Shown: piece by piece, positions 9,296 to 18,900 of the stretch
How positions within the stretch are numbered: position 1 is the stretch's first letter
Layout of the letters: each line of letters opens with the position of its first letter
Assembly (NCBI GenBank): GCA_963724195.1
Contig: CAVRTQ010000005.1
Location: 62,001 to 126,000 of the forward strand
Direction of reading: 5' to 3'
Length of the DNA: 64,000 nucleotides
From: Solirubrobacter sp963724195
GTDB lineage: Bacteria > Actinomycetota > Thermoleophilia > Solirubrobacterales > Solirubrobacteraceae
Made by a program: the position numbers and the translations under genes
Notes under the pieces: generated by a model
The model's input: the letters and a program-made list of their open reading frames with translations, nothing else
Told to the model about the DNA's origin: nothing
Databases searched by the model: none

Positions 9296-10996
9296 GGGAT
9301 CTCCGCTCTCAGCCGTGTTCCGCCCGCAGGTGGGCTCCAGACCTTCAATCGCCCGTCGAGGGCTTCCACCCGGTCGGCGAGGCCGCGCAGCCCGGAGCCG
9401 TTCGCCGGGTCCGCGCCGCCCTTGCCGTCGTCGGTGACCTCGACGATCAGCGTGTAGTGCTCGTGCGTGACCGCGACTGTCGGCCGTGCTGGCCTCCGCG
9501 TACTTGGCCACGTTGGTCAGGCCTTCGGCGATCAGGTAGTACGCGGCGACCTCGACCTGCGGCGGCGGGCGGTCGGGGAGGTCGAGCTCGAGCGCGACGC
9601 GGACCGGCGCGCGCGCGGCGAGGGATTCCAGCGCGACCGGCAGCCCGTGGTCGCTGAGGATCGCGGGATGGATGCCGCGCGCGATATGGCGCAGCTCCTC
9701 CAGCGAGGCGTTCAGCTCCTCACGGGCCATGGCCAGCAGCTCGGCTTCCTTGCTGTCGGCGGGGACCTTGCCGGCGACCAGGCGCAGGACGACGCTCAGG
9801 CTCACGAGCCGCTGTTGGGCGCCGTCGTGGAGGTCGCGCTCGAGCTTGCGGCGGGCGGTGTCGCCGGCTTCGACGATGCGGGCGCGAGAGGCGCGCAGGT
9901 CGCTCAGGCGGGCGCGCAGGTCGGCCTGCAGACGCTCGTTCTCGAGCGCGATGCCGGCGGCGGAGGCGACGGCGCCGACCAGCTCCGGCTCGTCCTGGAG
10001 CGTGGCGTCGTGGATGATCGCCGCCACCGGCGTGCCGTGGCGCTCGACGTAGGTGGCGACGCGGCCGTCGGTCGGCAGCTGCAGCGGCTCACCGTCCGGC
10101 GGCGACGTACGCCTCGTACTCCGGCACCCAGTACGCGAGCTCGAGGCTCGGGTCACGCAGCGCGCGGGCGAGCGAGTCCCGCAGCGCGCCGGGGTTCGTC
10201 GGCTCGCGCAGGTCGACGAGCAGCGCACCCACGCCCGAGCGGGCGAGGCGGGCGCGCAGCAGGCCGACGAGGAAGATCACCGGTACGGCGGTCAGCGTCA
10301 GCAGCGCGAATCGGAACAGCGTCGCGGGGTCGCGCCCGAGCTTGTCGAGCAGGTAGACGCCGGCGAACATCGCCATCGCCGCCGCTCCGCCGAGCACCGG
10401 GGCGAGCGCCCGCCGGAGCGGTCCGCTCGCGCTCTGAGATAGCGGCGCACCAGGACCACGGCGAGCGTCACCAGCGAGCTGATGATGATGACCCGCTGCA
10501 CCGTGTCGACGGTGTCCGCGACCCCGGGGGCGTCCCACACCTGCATCGCGTTCTGCGGCACCCCGGACTCCCCGAAGCTGTCGAAGTCCAGCGTCATCAG
10601 CCAGAGCGCCTCGAGCGGGACCGCGACGATGAACAGGGCGCCGACGATCACGCGATCGAGCGTGGTCTCGAGCCGCATGAGCGGGAAGCCGGCCAGCAGG
10701 AACGCGAGCGGGACCATCCACAGGTCGCCGACCCAGATCCCGAACGTCAGCCCGATCGAGCCGCCCCCGTGACGCAGCAGCTGCGAGACGAACCACACGA
10801 TCCCGATGGTCACCATCAGCGCGCCGACCGGGTTCTCCGGGCGCCGGACCCAGGCGGCGATGCCGCTGGCGGTGAACGACCAGCCGACGAACAGCGCCAG
10901 CAGCGTGTCGGTGCCGTACCCCGCCTTCAGGCCCGCGACGATCACGGCCGCGACGCCGACGGCGACGCCGACCCAGATCAGCGCGACGCGCCGCAC
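9286..10996 (-). CDS. Membrane sensor histidine kinase (HisKA_3/NarX-type), three apparent frameshifts
   Basis: Sensor kinase phosphorylating the adjacent NarL-type regulator. Order in the reassembled product of about 570 residues: six or so membrane helices over the first 250 residues, a GAF-like cytosolic region, the HisKA_3 dimerisation box RRKLERDLHDGAQQRL carrying the phospho-histidine, and an HATPase_c domain (NVAKYAEAS, then DDGKGG and GSGLRGLADRVEALDG). Frame breaks lie near 10440, 10100 and 9480; the last two are +1, the first is -1 or +2. All catalytic segments are intact once joined. Start taken at GTG 10996-10994, just before the first hydrophobic helix; upstream ATG codons are absent in this frame. 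Stop overlaps the regulator start by 10 bases. Confidence 0.85.
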
Positions 10997-11076
10997 GCCG
11001 GGGCGGAGGTCGAGCGTGGGCGTGGCATCGAGCGTGGCCGTGGGGGCGACGACTACGCCGATGGGGTGGCCGGCGC

Positions 11077-11082
11077 TAGGGT
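11077..11082 (+). promoter_or_regulatory. -10-like TAGGGT, near-leaderless promoter of the YciI gene
   Basis: TAGGGT lies 9 bases before the ATG at 11092, inside the divergent gap between the histidine kinase (minus) and the YciI gene (plus). A transcript would start at or within three bases of the start codon. No convincing -35 was seen. Confidence 0.45.
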
Positions 11083-11091
11083 CCGGCGACG

Positions 11092-11367
11092 ATGCCCGAG
11101 ACGCTGCAGCTGTTGCATTACGAATACGTGTCCGACATGGCGGACAAGCGTGCGCCGCATCGCGACGCGCATCTGAGCCTGATCGAGGAGTACCACGCGG
11201 AAGGCAAGCTGGTGATCGCCGGGGCGGTCGGGGATCCGGTGCACTCCGGGTTGCTGGCGTTCCGCACGGCCAAGGACGCCGCGGCGTTCGCGGATGAGGA
11301 CCCGTACGGCGCCGCCGGCCTCGTGGTGGGGAAGAAGATCGAGCCCTGGACCGTCGTGGCCAGTTGA
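11092..11367 (+). CDS. YciI-family protein
   Basis: Small alpha/beta protein of 91 residues of the YciI/YCII superfamily (dimeric ferredoxin-like fold). The conserved His-Asp pair is seen in RAPHRDAHLSLI, and the C-terminal strand VGKKIEPWTVV is typical. Its stop TGA overlaps the ATG of the enolase-like enzyme by one base, so the two are co-translated; a role in the same catabolic step is plausible but not shown. The start is supported by the -10-like hexamer just upstream. Confidence 0.88.
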   Translation: MPETLQLLHYEYVSDMADKRAPHRDAHLSLIEEYHAEGKLVIAGAVGDPVHSGLLAFRTAKDAAAFADEDPYGAAGLVVGKKIEPWTVVAS

Positions 11368-12371
11368 TGCTCTTCTCACGCCTCGCGGACCTGCCGCTCG
11401 AGATCGATTCGTACTCCTTCGAGCGGCTCACCGGCGGGGAGCGCATCACGACGATGCTGCGGCTCGTCGGCGGTGGGACCTACGGCGTCGGCGAGGAGAT
11501 CGGCGGGATGGCCGCCGAGTACCACGACACGCTCGCGGAGATGACGTCGTGGCCGCTGGCCGGGTCGTGGACGCTGGAGTCGTTCCTGGATGCGCTGGCG
11601 TCGTTCGATCAGTGGGGCGGCGAGGAGCCCGAGTGGGGGGACTTCGCGCGACCGTTCCGCAACTGGATGTTCGAGTCGGCGGCGTTGGACCTGGCGCTGA
11701 TGCAGGCCGGCGTGTCGCTGGCGGATGCCCTGGGTCGCACGCCGGGCGACGTCACGTTCGTGAACTCGTTCCCGCTGGGCGAGGGCGCGTCTCTGGATGT
11801 GCTGCACCGGCGGGCCGCGATGTACCCGACCGTCGGCTACAAGGTCGACGCGGCGCCGTCGTGGACGGCGGACACGGTGCGCGCGTTGGCGGCGACCGGG
11901 CTCGTGCGCACGGTGGACTTCAAGGGCCGCTACGGGCTCGAGGTCGAAGGTGACTTCGCGCCGGTGTACGAGGCGGTCGTCGAACTGCTTCCGGACGCGC
12001 TGATCGAGGACCCGCACGCCGGCGTCGAGGGGCTGCCGATCGAGCGCGTGTCCTTCGACGCGCCGATCAAGCGGGTCGCGGACATCGGCGACACGCGGAC
12101 GATCAACATCAAGCCCACGCGGATCGGCGGGCTGCGGCCGCTGCTGGAGATCTACGAGCACTGCGCGGAGCACGGCGTCGCGATGTACGGCGGCGGCATG
12201 GGCGAGCTGGGGCCGGCGCGGATGCAGATCCAGCTGCTCGCCGCGCTGTTTCACCCGGACGGGCCCAACGATGTCGCGCCGCCGGCGTTCAACCTGCCCG
12301 AGCCGGTCGAAGGGCTCCCGCCGAGCCCGCTGATCGTCGGTTCGCCGCCGGTCGGGTTTCGCCTTCGGTAG
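11367..12371 (+). CDS. Enolase-superfamily enzyme (mandelate racemase/OSBS-like)
   Basis: Enzyme of 334 residues with an N-terminal capping domain and a TIM barrel. Barrel signatures: VDFKGRYG, then LIEDPHAG, and INIKPTRIGGLRPLLE, the last giving the second catalytic lysine of the o-succinylbenzoate synthase/dipeptide epimerase subgroup. A glycine-rich YGGGMGELGPARMQ segment closes the barrel. The substrate cannot be told from sequence; no menaquinone genes are nearby. ATG at 11367 overlaps the YciI stop; a TTG three bases earlier is an alternative. Two-gene operon with yciI. Confidence 0.85.
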   Translation: MLFSRLADLPLEIDSYSFERLTGGERITTMLRLVGGGTYGVGEEIGGMAAEYHDTLAEMTSWPLAGSWTLESFLDALASFDQWGGEEPEWGDFARPFRNWMFESAALDLALMQAGVSLADALGRTPGDVTFVNSFPLGEGASLDVLHRRAAMYPTVGYKVDAAPSWTADTVRALAATGLVRTVDFKGRYGLEVEGDFAPVYEAVVELLPDALIEDPHAGVEGLPIERVSFDAPIKRVADIGDTRTINIKPTRIGGLRPLLEIYEHCAEHGVAMYGGGMGELGPARMQIQLLAALFHPDGPNDVAPPAFNLPEPVEGLPPSPLIVGSPPVGFRLR

Positions 12372-12438
12372 CCTCGGGCGACGCGGATCACCGCATTTCG
12401 TCGGATCCGGGTGAAGGGCGACTACCTTCATCCGGGTC

Positions 12439-13041
12439 TTGACGAAGCTGCGCACCTCCATCACCGCCTCCGCCGCCGTCGCGCTGTTCGCGGCCGCCCC
12501 CGCGGTCGCTGCCGCCCAGGACGGCGGAGACACCACGCTCGGCGGGACCGTGCCGAGCTTCACCGAGCTGGTCCTGCCCAAGGCGAAGACCGCGCTCCAG
12601 ACCTTCCCGACGGCCAAGACGTACACCTCGTCGTTCCAGGTCGCGGTCACCACCACCGAACCCGCGCTGCAGCTGTCGCTGGCCGACGGCGACGTGTCCT
12701 CGGGCAGCAAGCGCGGCCGGCTGGCCAGCGGCTCGAAGCTGCTCCCGTTGCCGGTCCAGGCGCGCGTCGGCCGCACCGCCTTCGCGCCCTTGAACCTCGC
12801 GGTCGACACGCCGCTGAGCCGGTTCACCGGCCCGTTGAGCCGCGGCAAGGCGACCGTCAACCTGCGCCAGACCGTGGAGAAGAAGGCCGCGGGCCGCTAC
12901 CGCAAGCTGGTGCTGGTCACGGTCTCCCTCGACACGCCGTTAGGCGACGGCGGTGAGCTGCGGGGACGTCGGCCTGGATGTTGCCGAGGTTGGGGCGGGC
13001 GAGGTAGAAGCCCTGGCCGCAGCCGACGGAGAGGCCCTTGA
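12439..13041 (+). CDS. Putative exported protein of unknown function, 3' end probably misframed
   Basis: I do not recognise this family. A signal peptide is clear: MTKLRTSI, a hydrophobic stretch, and an AAPAVAAAQ cleavage region. The mature part to about residue 168 is rich in Ser, Thr, Leu and Lys with alternating beta character. From about 12930 the translation turns into Arg/Gly-rich junk while running antisense through the end of the EAL gene; a +1 shift just before would stop it at TAG 12941-12943, which I think is the true end. The start is TTG 12439, with a -10-like TACCTT at 12423-12428 eleven bases before, consistent with a leaderless or near-leaderless start. Moderate confidence that it is real. 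Confidence 0.6.
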   Translation: MTKLRTSITASAAVALFAAAPAVAAAQDGGDTTLGGTVPSFTELVLPKAKTALQTFPTAKTYTSSFQVAVTTTEPALQLSLADGDVSSGSKRGRLASGSKLLPLPVQARVGRTAFAPLNLAVDTPLSRFTGPLSRGKATVNLRQTVEKKAAGRYRKLVLVTVSLDTPLGDGGELRGRRPGCCRGWGGRGRSPGRSRRRGP

Positions 13042-14569
13042 GGCAGCAGAGCTCGTTCTCGTTCTCGATGCCTTCGGAGACGACGGTGGCGCCGACGTCC
13101 TTGGCGAAGGCGACGATCGCGGACGCCAGGGACTGGCGGACCGGGTCGTCGTCGATGCCGCACACGAGGGTGCGGTCGAGCTTGAGGATGTCCGGGTTCA
13201 CGCGGGTGACGTGGCGGAAGGAGGCGAAGCCGGAGCCGACGTCGTCGACCGCGACGCGGACGCCGAGGTCGCGTAGACGGTCGAGCTGGGCCGACAGGGC
13301 GACGTAGTCCTCGACGGGCTGGTGCTCGGTGATCTCGACGACCAGCGGGCGGTCGGACTTGTGGCGAGCGATGACGAACGCGAGCTCGTCGTGTTCGAGC
13401 ACGGCGGGCGAGACGTTCAGCGCCAGGTAGCGGCCGGCCGGGAGCGGGTCTCGTGGCATTCGAGCGCGAGCCGGATCACGGCCAGCTCGAGGTCGACGCC
13501 CAGGTCGACGGCGTGCGCGTCCAGGAAGCAGCGTTCGGTGGGGATCGCGTGGCCGTCGGCGTCCTTGAAGCGCGCCAGGGCTTCGGCACCGACGACACGG
13601 CCCGAGGCCAGGTCGACGATCGGCTGGAAGGCCACATCGAGGCCGAAGCCGTCGATCATGCGCTGGATCCGGTCCTCCACACGCCGGCGGCGCTCGGCGT
13701 CCAGGGACACGCGCTCCTCGTGGGCACGGGCACGCTCGCGTTCGGCGACGAGGTTGGCCGTGAGCTCGTCCTCGAACTCGCGCAGCTTCTCGGCCACGGC
13801 GATGAAGCCGATCAGCAGGCCGACGGCGGGGATCGCGAACTGGCCGGCGCGCAGCGCCAGGGAGGCCCACCAGGCGCCCTCGAACAGCTGCGAGGCCCAC
13901 AGGTAGGCGAACGCGTCGAGCGCGGAGAGCGACAGCAGCGCGAGCACGCACATGTCGCCCCACGAGACGGCGCCCGCGGCGCGGCGGTACCACACGAACG
14001 CGACGCCGCCGGACACGAGCACGAGGCCACCGACGGCGGCGCGCATGACCGGGGAGAACCCGTCGCTCGAGGCGAGATCGCCGAGCGGGGAAGGGGCGAC
14101 GGCGGCCCAGGCGAGGAGGAGGGCACCCAGGCCGCCGAAGATGAGCAAGTGGCGCAGTGACGGGGTGACGCCGGCGAGCGCGATGATCCCGGAGCCGGCG
14201 AGCAGCGCGTGCCAGATCAGGTAGCGGGCGGCGTTGGCGTCGTCGGTCTGGCGCACCGGGCCACCGTTGGGGAACAGGCTGGGCAGCGCGACCAGCGTCA
14301 TGATCAGGCCGATCAGGGCGAGCGTGGTGCCGACGGAGAGCCACGCGAGGCGCTCGTCGCCGGTGCCCCGGGCGGAGGCGTGAGAACATGTGGCTCACCA
14401 ATGCGGCACAGACGATGCCGAGGGTGAGGCACGCGGGGACGGCCGCGCTGGATTCGCCGTCCCCGCCCGCCAGGGGAACAAACGCGGCCACCACGGCCAT
14501 GACCACGCACGCACCCAGCAACCGCAAAGTCACGGAAACGGATGGGCGGGCTGTGAGCAGTGGGGACAT
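12917..14569 (-). CDS. Membrane-anchored EAL-domain c-di-GMP phosphodiesterase, two frame breaks
   Basis: Predicted c-di-GMP phosphodiesterase. About eight membrane helices (residues 1-250, MASE-like sensor) lead through a short coiled coil to an EAL domain. The signature is VVGAEALARF, with substrate and metal residues in NVSPAVLE, EITEH, VAVDDVGSG, LKLDRT, EGIENE and GQGFYLARP, so all catalytic groups are present. No GGDEF domain accompanies it. Frame breaks near 14365 (+1) and near 13445 (-1 or +2); the wrong frame between them happens to stay open. After GQGFYLARP a further +1 shift would end the gene at TAA 12942-12940, leaving it meeting the convergent exported-protein gene tail to tail. 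Confidence 0.85.
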   Translation of the reverse strand: MSPLLTARPSVSVTLRLLGACVVMAVVAAFVPLAGGDGESSAAVPACLTLGIVCAALVSHMFSRLRPGHRRRAPRVALRRHHARPDRPDHDAGRAAQPVPQRWPGAPDRRRQRRPLPDLARAARRLRDHRARRRHPVTAPLAHLRRPGCPPPRLGRRRPFPARRSRLERRVLPGHARRRRWPRARVRRRRVRVVPPRRGRRLVGRHVRARAAVALRARRVRLPVGLAAVRGRLVGLPGAARRPVRDPRRRPADRLHRRGREAARVRGRAHGQPRRRTRACPCPRGARVPGRRAPPACGGPDPAHDRRLRPRCGLPADRRPGLGPCRRCRSPGALQGRRRPRDPHRTLLPGRARRRPGRRPRAGRDPARARMPRDPLPAGRYLALNVSPAVLEHDELAFVIARHKSDRPLVVEITEHQPVEDYVALSAQLDRLRDLGVRVAVDDVGSGFASFRHVTRVNPDILKLDRTLVCGIDDDPVRQSLASAIVAFAKDVGATVVSEGIENENELCCLKGLSVGCGQGFYLARPNLGNIQADVPAAHRRRLTACRGRP

Positions 14570-14664
14570 GTAGGCCTAACTGGGGTGCACGTTGGACGGA
14601 AAGCACAAACGCCCGCCGGCGTCCAGACTTGCGGCTAAGTGGCCGAACGGACCACACTGGCCTT

Positions 14665-15808
14665 GTGCCGAACCCCGCCCTGCCGCTCTACGCCGACGAA
14701 CTCGAGCGCACGTTGCTGCCGCTCGAGCGCGCCACCCAGCTCCCCGGGAAGGCCTTCACCGATCCCGCCGTCCTGGCGTGGGAGCAGGTCAACTTCTTCG
14801 CTCGCGGCTGGATCTGCGCCGGGCACGTGGCGCAGGTGTCGGAACGAGGACGATTCCTCAAGATCGAGACCGGTGGAGAAAGCGTCATCGTCGTCGGCGA
14901 CGAGGACGGCCTCCCGCGCGCGTTCCTGAACACCTGCCGGCACCGCGGCGCGCAGCTCGTCACCGAGCCCGAGGGCCGGCTGCGCCGTCTGCAGTGCCCG
15001 TACCACGCGTGGTCGTACGGCTTCGACGGCTCGCTGCGCAACGCGCCGTTCACGGAAGGCCTGACGGACTTCGACCCGGCCTGCTTCGCGCTGCACGAGG
15101 TGCGGCTCGCGGTGGTCGAGGGCCTCGTCCTGCTCGACCTGTCCGGCGACGGCCCCTCCGCCGCAGGACCACATCGGCGACCTCGCGCAGCACATGGCCG
15201 CGTACCGCCTCCCGGAGCTGAGGCGCGCGAAGCAGATCGTCTACGCGGTCGGCGCGAACTGGAAGGCGATCGCCGAGAACTACAGCGAGTGCCTGCACTG
15301 CCCCGGCGTGCATCCGGAGCTCAACCGCCTCAGCCACTACCTCACGGGCGAGACCTACGCGGGCGCGGGCCTGTGGTGCGGTGGGTCGATGACGCTCGCG
15401 GACGGCGTCGAGACGATGTCGACGGACGGGGCGACCCACGCGCGCCGCGCCATCGAAGGCGTCGACGAGCGCGTGATCCTCTACTTCCTGATCTTCCCGA
15501 ACACGCTGGTCTCGCTGCACCCGGACTACGTGATGCTGCACACGCTGTGGCCGCGCGCGCACGACCGCACGGAGGTCGTGTGCGAGTGGTTCTTCGAGCC
15601 GGAGACGATGGCCGAGCCGGGCTTCGATCCGACCGACGCCGTCGACTTCTGGGACCAGGTCAACCGCGAGGACTGGCACGTCTGCGAGCTCACGCAGCAG
15701 GGCATGAACTCGGCCCGCTTCACACCCGGCCGGTACACGACGCAGGAGGGTGACGTGCACGTCTTCGACCAGATGGTCGCCTCCCGCTACCTCGCGGCCG
15801 TGCGCTGA
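14665..15808 (+). CDS. Rieske [2Fe-2S] aromatic-ring/betaine-type oxygenase alpha subunit, one frameshift
   Basis: Terminal oxygenase of the Rieske non-heme iron family, closest in style to the betaine/choline/carnitine monooxygenases. Rieske ligands Cys91-x-His93 in CRHRG and Cys111-x2-His114 in CPYHAW are all present. The catalytic domain has the iron site NYSECLHCPGVHPEL with its two histidines and a later Asp (DFWDQVN). The frame changes by +1 near 15165, between the two domains, leaving both intact; product about 380 residues. GTG 14665 is preceded by TTGCGG (14629-14634), 18 bases and CACACT (14653-14658), then 6 bases, a plausible leaderless promoter. No reductase or ferredoxin gene is adjacent, so electron donors must be encoded elsewhere. 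Substrate unknown. Confidence 0.85.
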
Positions 15809-15894
15809 GGCGGCTCAGCGCCCGACGCCGGCGCGGACGGCGGCACGGCGGTTCCACGGCGCGCAAACCTACCCGAGGGTCCCGTGATTGCCTG

Positions 15895-15923
15895 CTGACA
15901 AGGCGCGCGCCGCCGGATAGATT
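15895..15923 (+). promoter_or_regulatory. Promoter with leaderless start for the SARP/LuxR regulator
   Basis: CTGACA (15895-15900), a 17-base spacer and TAGATT (15918-15923) form a good sigma-70-type promoter. Only six bases separate the -10 element from the GTG at 15930, so the predicted +1 is the start codon itself. Confidence 0.65.
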
Positions 15924-15929
15924 CCGGGC

Positions 15930-18900
15930 GTGGTCACGAACCGCATCCATCTATGCGGTCGTCTTGTCGTGGAGTTGCACGGACAGCGACTCGAGGATTC
16001 CCTGCGCGGGCGCCAAGGGCGGCTCCTGTTCGCGTACCTGGCGATCAACCGCGACCGCCCGGTGCGGCGTGACGAGCTCGCCGAGGCGCTGTGGTCGGGC
16101 AAGGGCGCGCCGCCCGCGTACGAGTCGCTGCTCGCCCCGCCGCTGAGCCGCCTGCGCAAGGCGCTCGGCCCGGGCGTGCTCGAAGGCCGCAGCGAACTGC
16201 AGCTCGTGCTTCCCGAGGACACCTGGATCGACTGGGAAGTGGCGCGTGCGCGTACGCGCGAGGGCGGCTGGGACGCCGCGCGCGAGGCGGTCGAGATCGC
16301 CGATCGCGGCCTCCTGCCCGGGCTCGAGGCACCGTGGATCGACACCAAGCGCCGGGAGCTGGCCGACCTGCGCGTGGAGGCGCTGGAGGCCACGGCGCAC
16401 GCCGGTGCGCTGCTCGGCGGCGCCGCGCTGCCCGAGGCGGAGCAGGCCGCTCGCGCGGCGGTCCAGGCCCACCCGTACCGGGAGTCGGCGCGAGCGGTGC
16501 TGATGGAGGTGCTGCGGGCCCGCGGCAACGTCAACGAGGCGTTGCGCGTGTACGAGGACATCCGCGTGCTGCTGCGGGAGGAACTCGGGTCCTCACCCGG
16601 CGCGGCGCTGGTCGCTCTGCACCAAGCGCTGCTGCGCGACGACCCTGCGCCGACGCCGGCCGCGCCCGTGGCGAAGCCGATCCCGCGCTCCTCCACGCTC
16701 GTCGAACGCGACCGCGAAGTGGCGCTGCTCGACGGGCTGCTGCAGGAGGCGACGCTGGGCGAGGGCCGCGCGGTGCTGATCGAGGGCCCGCCCGGCATCG
16801 GCAAGTCACGCCTGCTGGCCGAGTTCCGCCGCCGCGCGGTGGCGGACGGCGCGCACGTGCTCAACGCGCGCGCGGGCGAACTCGAGCGCGAGTTCCCGTT
16901 CGGCGTCGTCCGCCAGCTGTTCGAGGCCGTCGTCACCGACCCCGACGCGCTCGCGGGCGCCGCGGCGGCCGCGCGGGTGGTGTTCGCCTCGCCCGAGAAC
17001 GGCACGCCCACCGGCGACGCGAGCTTCGCCGCGCTGCACGGCCTCTACTGGCTCACGCTCAACCTCGCCGCCGAGCGGCCGCTGCTGCTCGAGATCGACG
17101 ACCTGCACTGGTGCGACCGTCCGAGCCTGCGCTTCCTCGCCTACCTGGTGCGCCGGCTCGAGGGCCAGCCCGTGCTGGTCAGCGCCAGCGTCCGCACCGG
17201 TGACGCGCCGACCGACGCCGCCCTGATGGCCGAGATCGCCAACGATCCCGCCACCGCCCACGTCCGGCCCGGGCCGTTGTCGGAGGAGGCGGTCGGCGAG
17301 CTGGTCGCCAAGCGGCTGGGCGCGGAGCCCGACGCCGCCTTCCGCCAGGCCTGTCACGGCACGACGGGCGGGAACCCGCTGCTCGTCCGCCAATTGCTCA
17401 ACGCGCTGGAGACCGACCACGTCCGCCCGGACGCCGCGCACGCCGACGTGGTGCGCGCGATCGGTTCCCGCGCCGTGTCGAGCTCCGTGCTCCTGCGGCT
17501 CGCGCGGCTGCCGGGCGAGGCCGCGACCGTCGCCCGCGCGGTCGCCGTCCTGGGGGAGAGCGCGGAGCTGCCGACCGTCGCGGCGTTGTCCGGCCTCGAC
17601 GAGGCGCAGGTGGCGGGCGCGATGGCGGCGCTGGCGCGGGCGGAGATCCTGCGCCCCGAGCCGCCGCCCGGTTTCGTGCATCCGCTCGTGCGCGACGCCG
17701 TCTACACGGGGTTGCCGCTGGGCGAGCGTGAGCTCCTGCACGCCCGCGCCGCCGGCGTCCTGCGCGAACGCGGCGCGCCGCTCGACCAGGTCGCGGGCCA
17801 GCTGATGCTCACGCCCGGGCGCGGCGACGCGGCGGTGGCGCGGCTGCTGCACGAGGCCGGGAACGCCGCGATGTCGCGCGGCGCCGTGGACAGCTCCGTC
17901 GGCTACATGCAGCGGGCGCTGGAGGAGCCGCCCGCGCGCGACGACCGCCCGCGGCTGCTGCTCGACCTCGGCGAGGCGGAGGCGCTCACGCGCGGCCCGG
18001 ACAGCGCGCTGCACCTGCGTGACGCCTACGACGGGCTGACCGACGTGCAGCTGCGGATCCGCGCCGCGAACGCGCTGGGGCGCGCGCTGCTGTTCACCAG
18101 CTCACCCGCGGAGGGGTCGCGCGTGGCGCTGGAAGCCGCCGCCGCGTTGCCGGAGGACCTCGCCGACGAGGCGCTCGGCCTGCGGGCCTTCGCGCTCATG
18201 GGCGTGCCGTTCGGCGCGATGGATCCCGCCGAGATGCGGCCGGTGCGCGAGTGGCGGGGGCGGCCGCTGGAGACCATCGGTGAGAAGCTGATGGGCGCCG
18301 TGTCCGCGCTCGAGTGGACCCAGGCCGGCGGGCACGTCGACGAGGTCATCCCGCAGGCGTTCCGCGCGCTGGCCGGCGGGGAGCTGCAGCAGCGCGACCC
18401 GAACCTGCTGACGCTCGCCGCGCTGCTGCCGTTGATCGTCGGCGACCGCGACGAGGCCCTCCGGCTCTTCGATCTCGGCATGGTCGAAGCGCACCGCCGC
18501 GGCTCCCTGTTCGCCGTCACCGGCATGTACCTGTGGCGCGGGTTCAGCCTGTTCTGGCGCGGCGACCTGATCGATGCCGAGGAGGAGCTGCGCGCCTCCT
18601 TCGACCAGGCCGAGTCGTGGGGCTACGGCCCGGACACCCTGCAGTGGAACGCCGCCCATCTCTCGTGGTGCCTGACCGAGCGCGGCAACCTCGGCGAGGC
18701 GCGCACGGCGCTGATGCGGGCGCGCGAGCGCGGCGGCCGCTCCGACGGCGCGCGGTACTGGTGCAACGCGCGGCTCGAGCTGCTCGTCGCGGAAGGGTCC
18801 TACGAGGAGGCCGTCGAGGCCGCCGACGAGTACGCGGACCGCTTCCGCCACTACCACAACCCCGCCGCCGCCCGTTGGAGCGGCCTGCGGGCGGTGGCGC

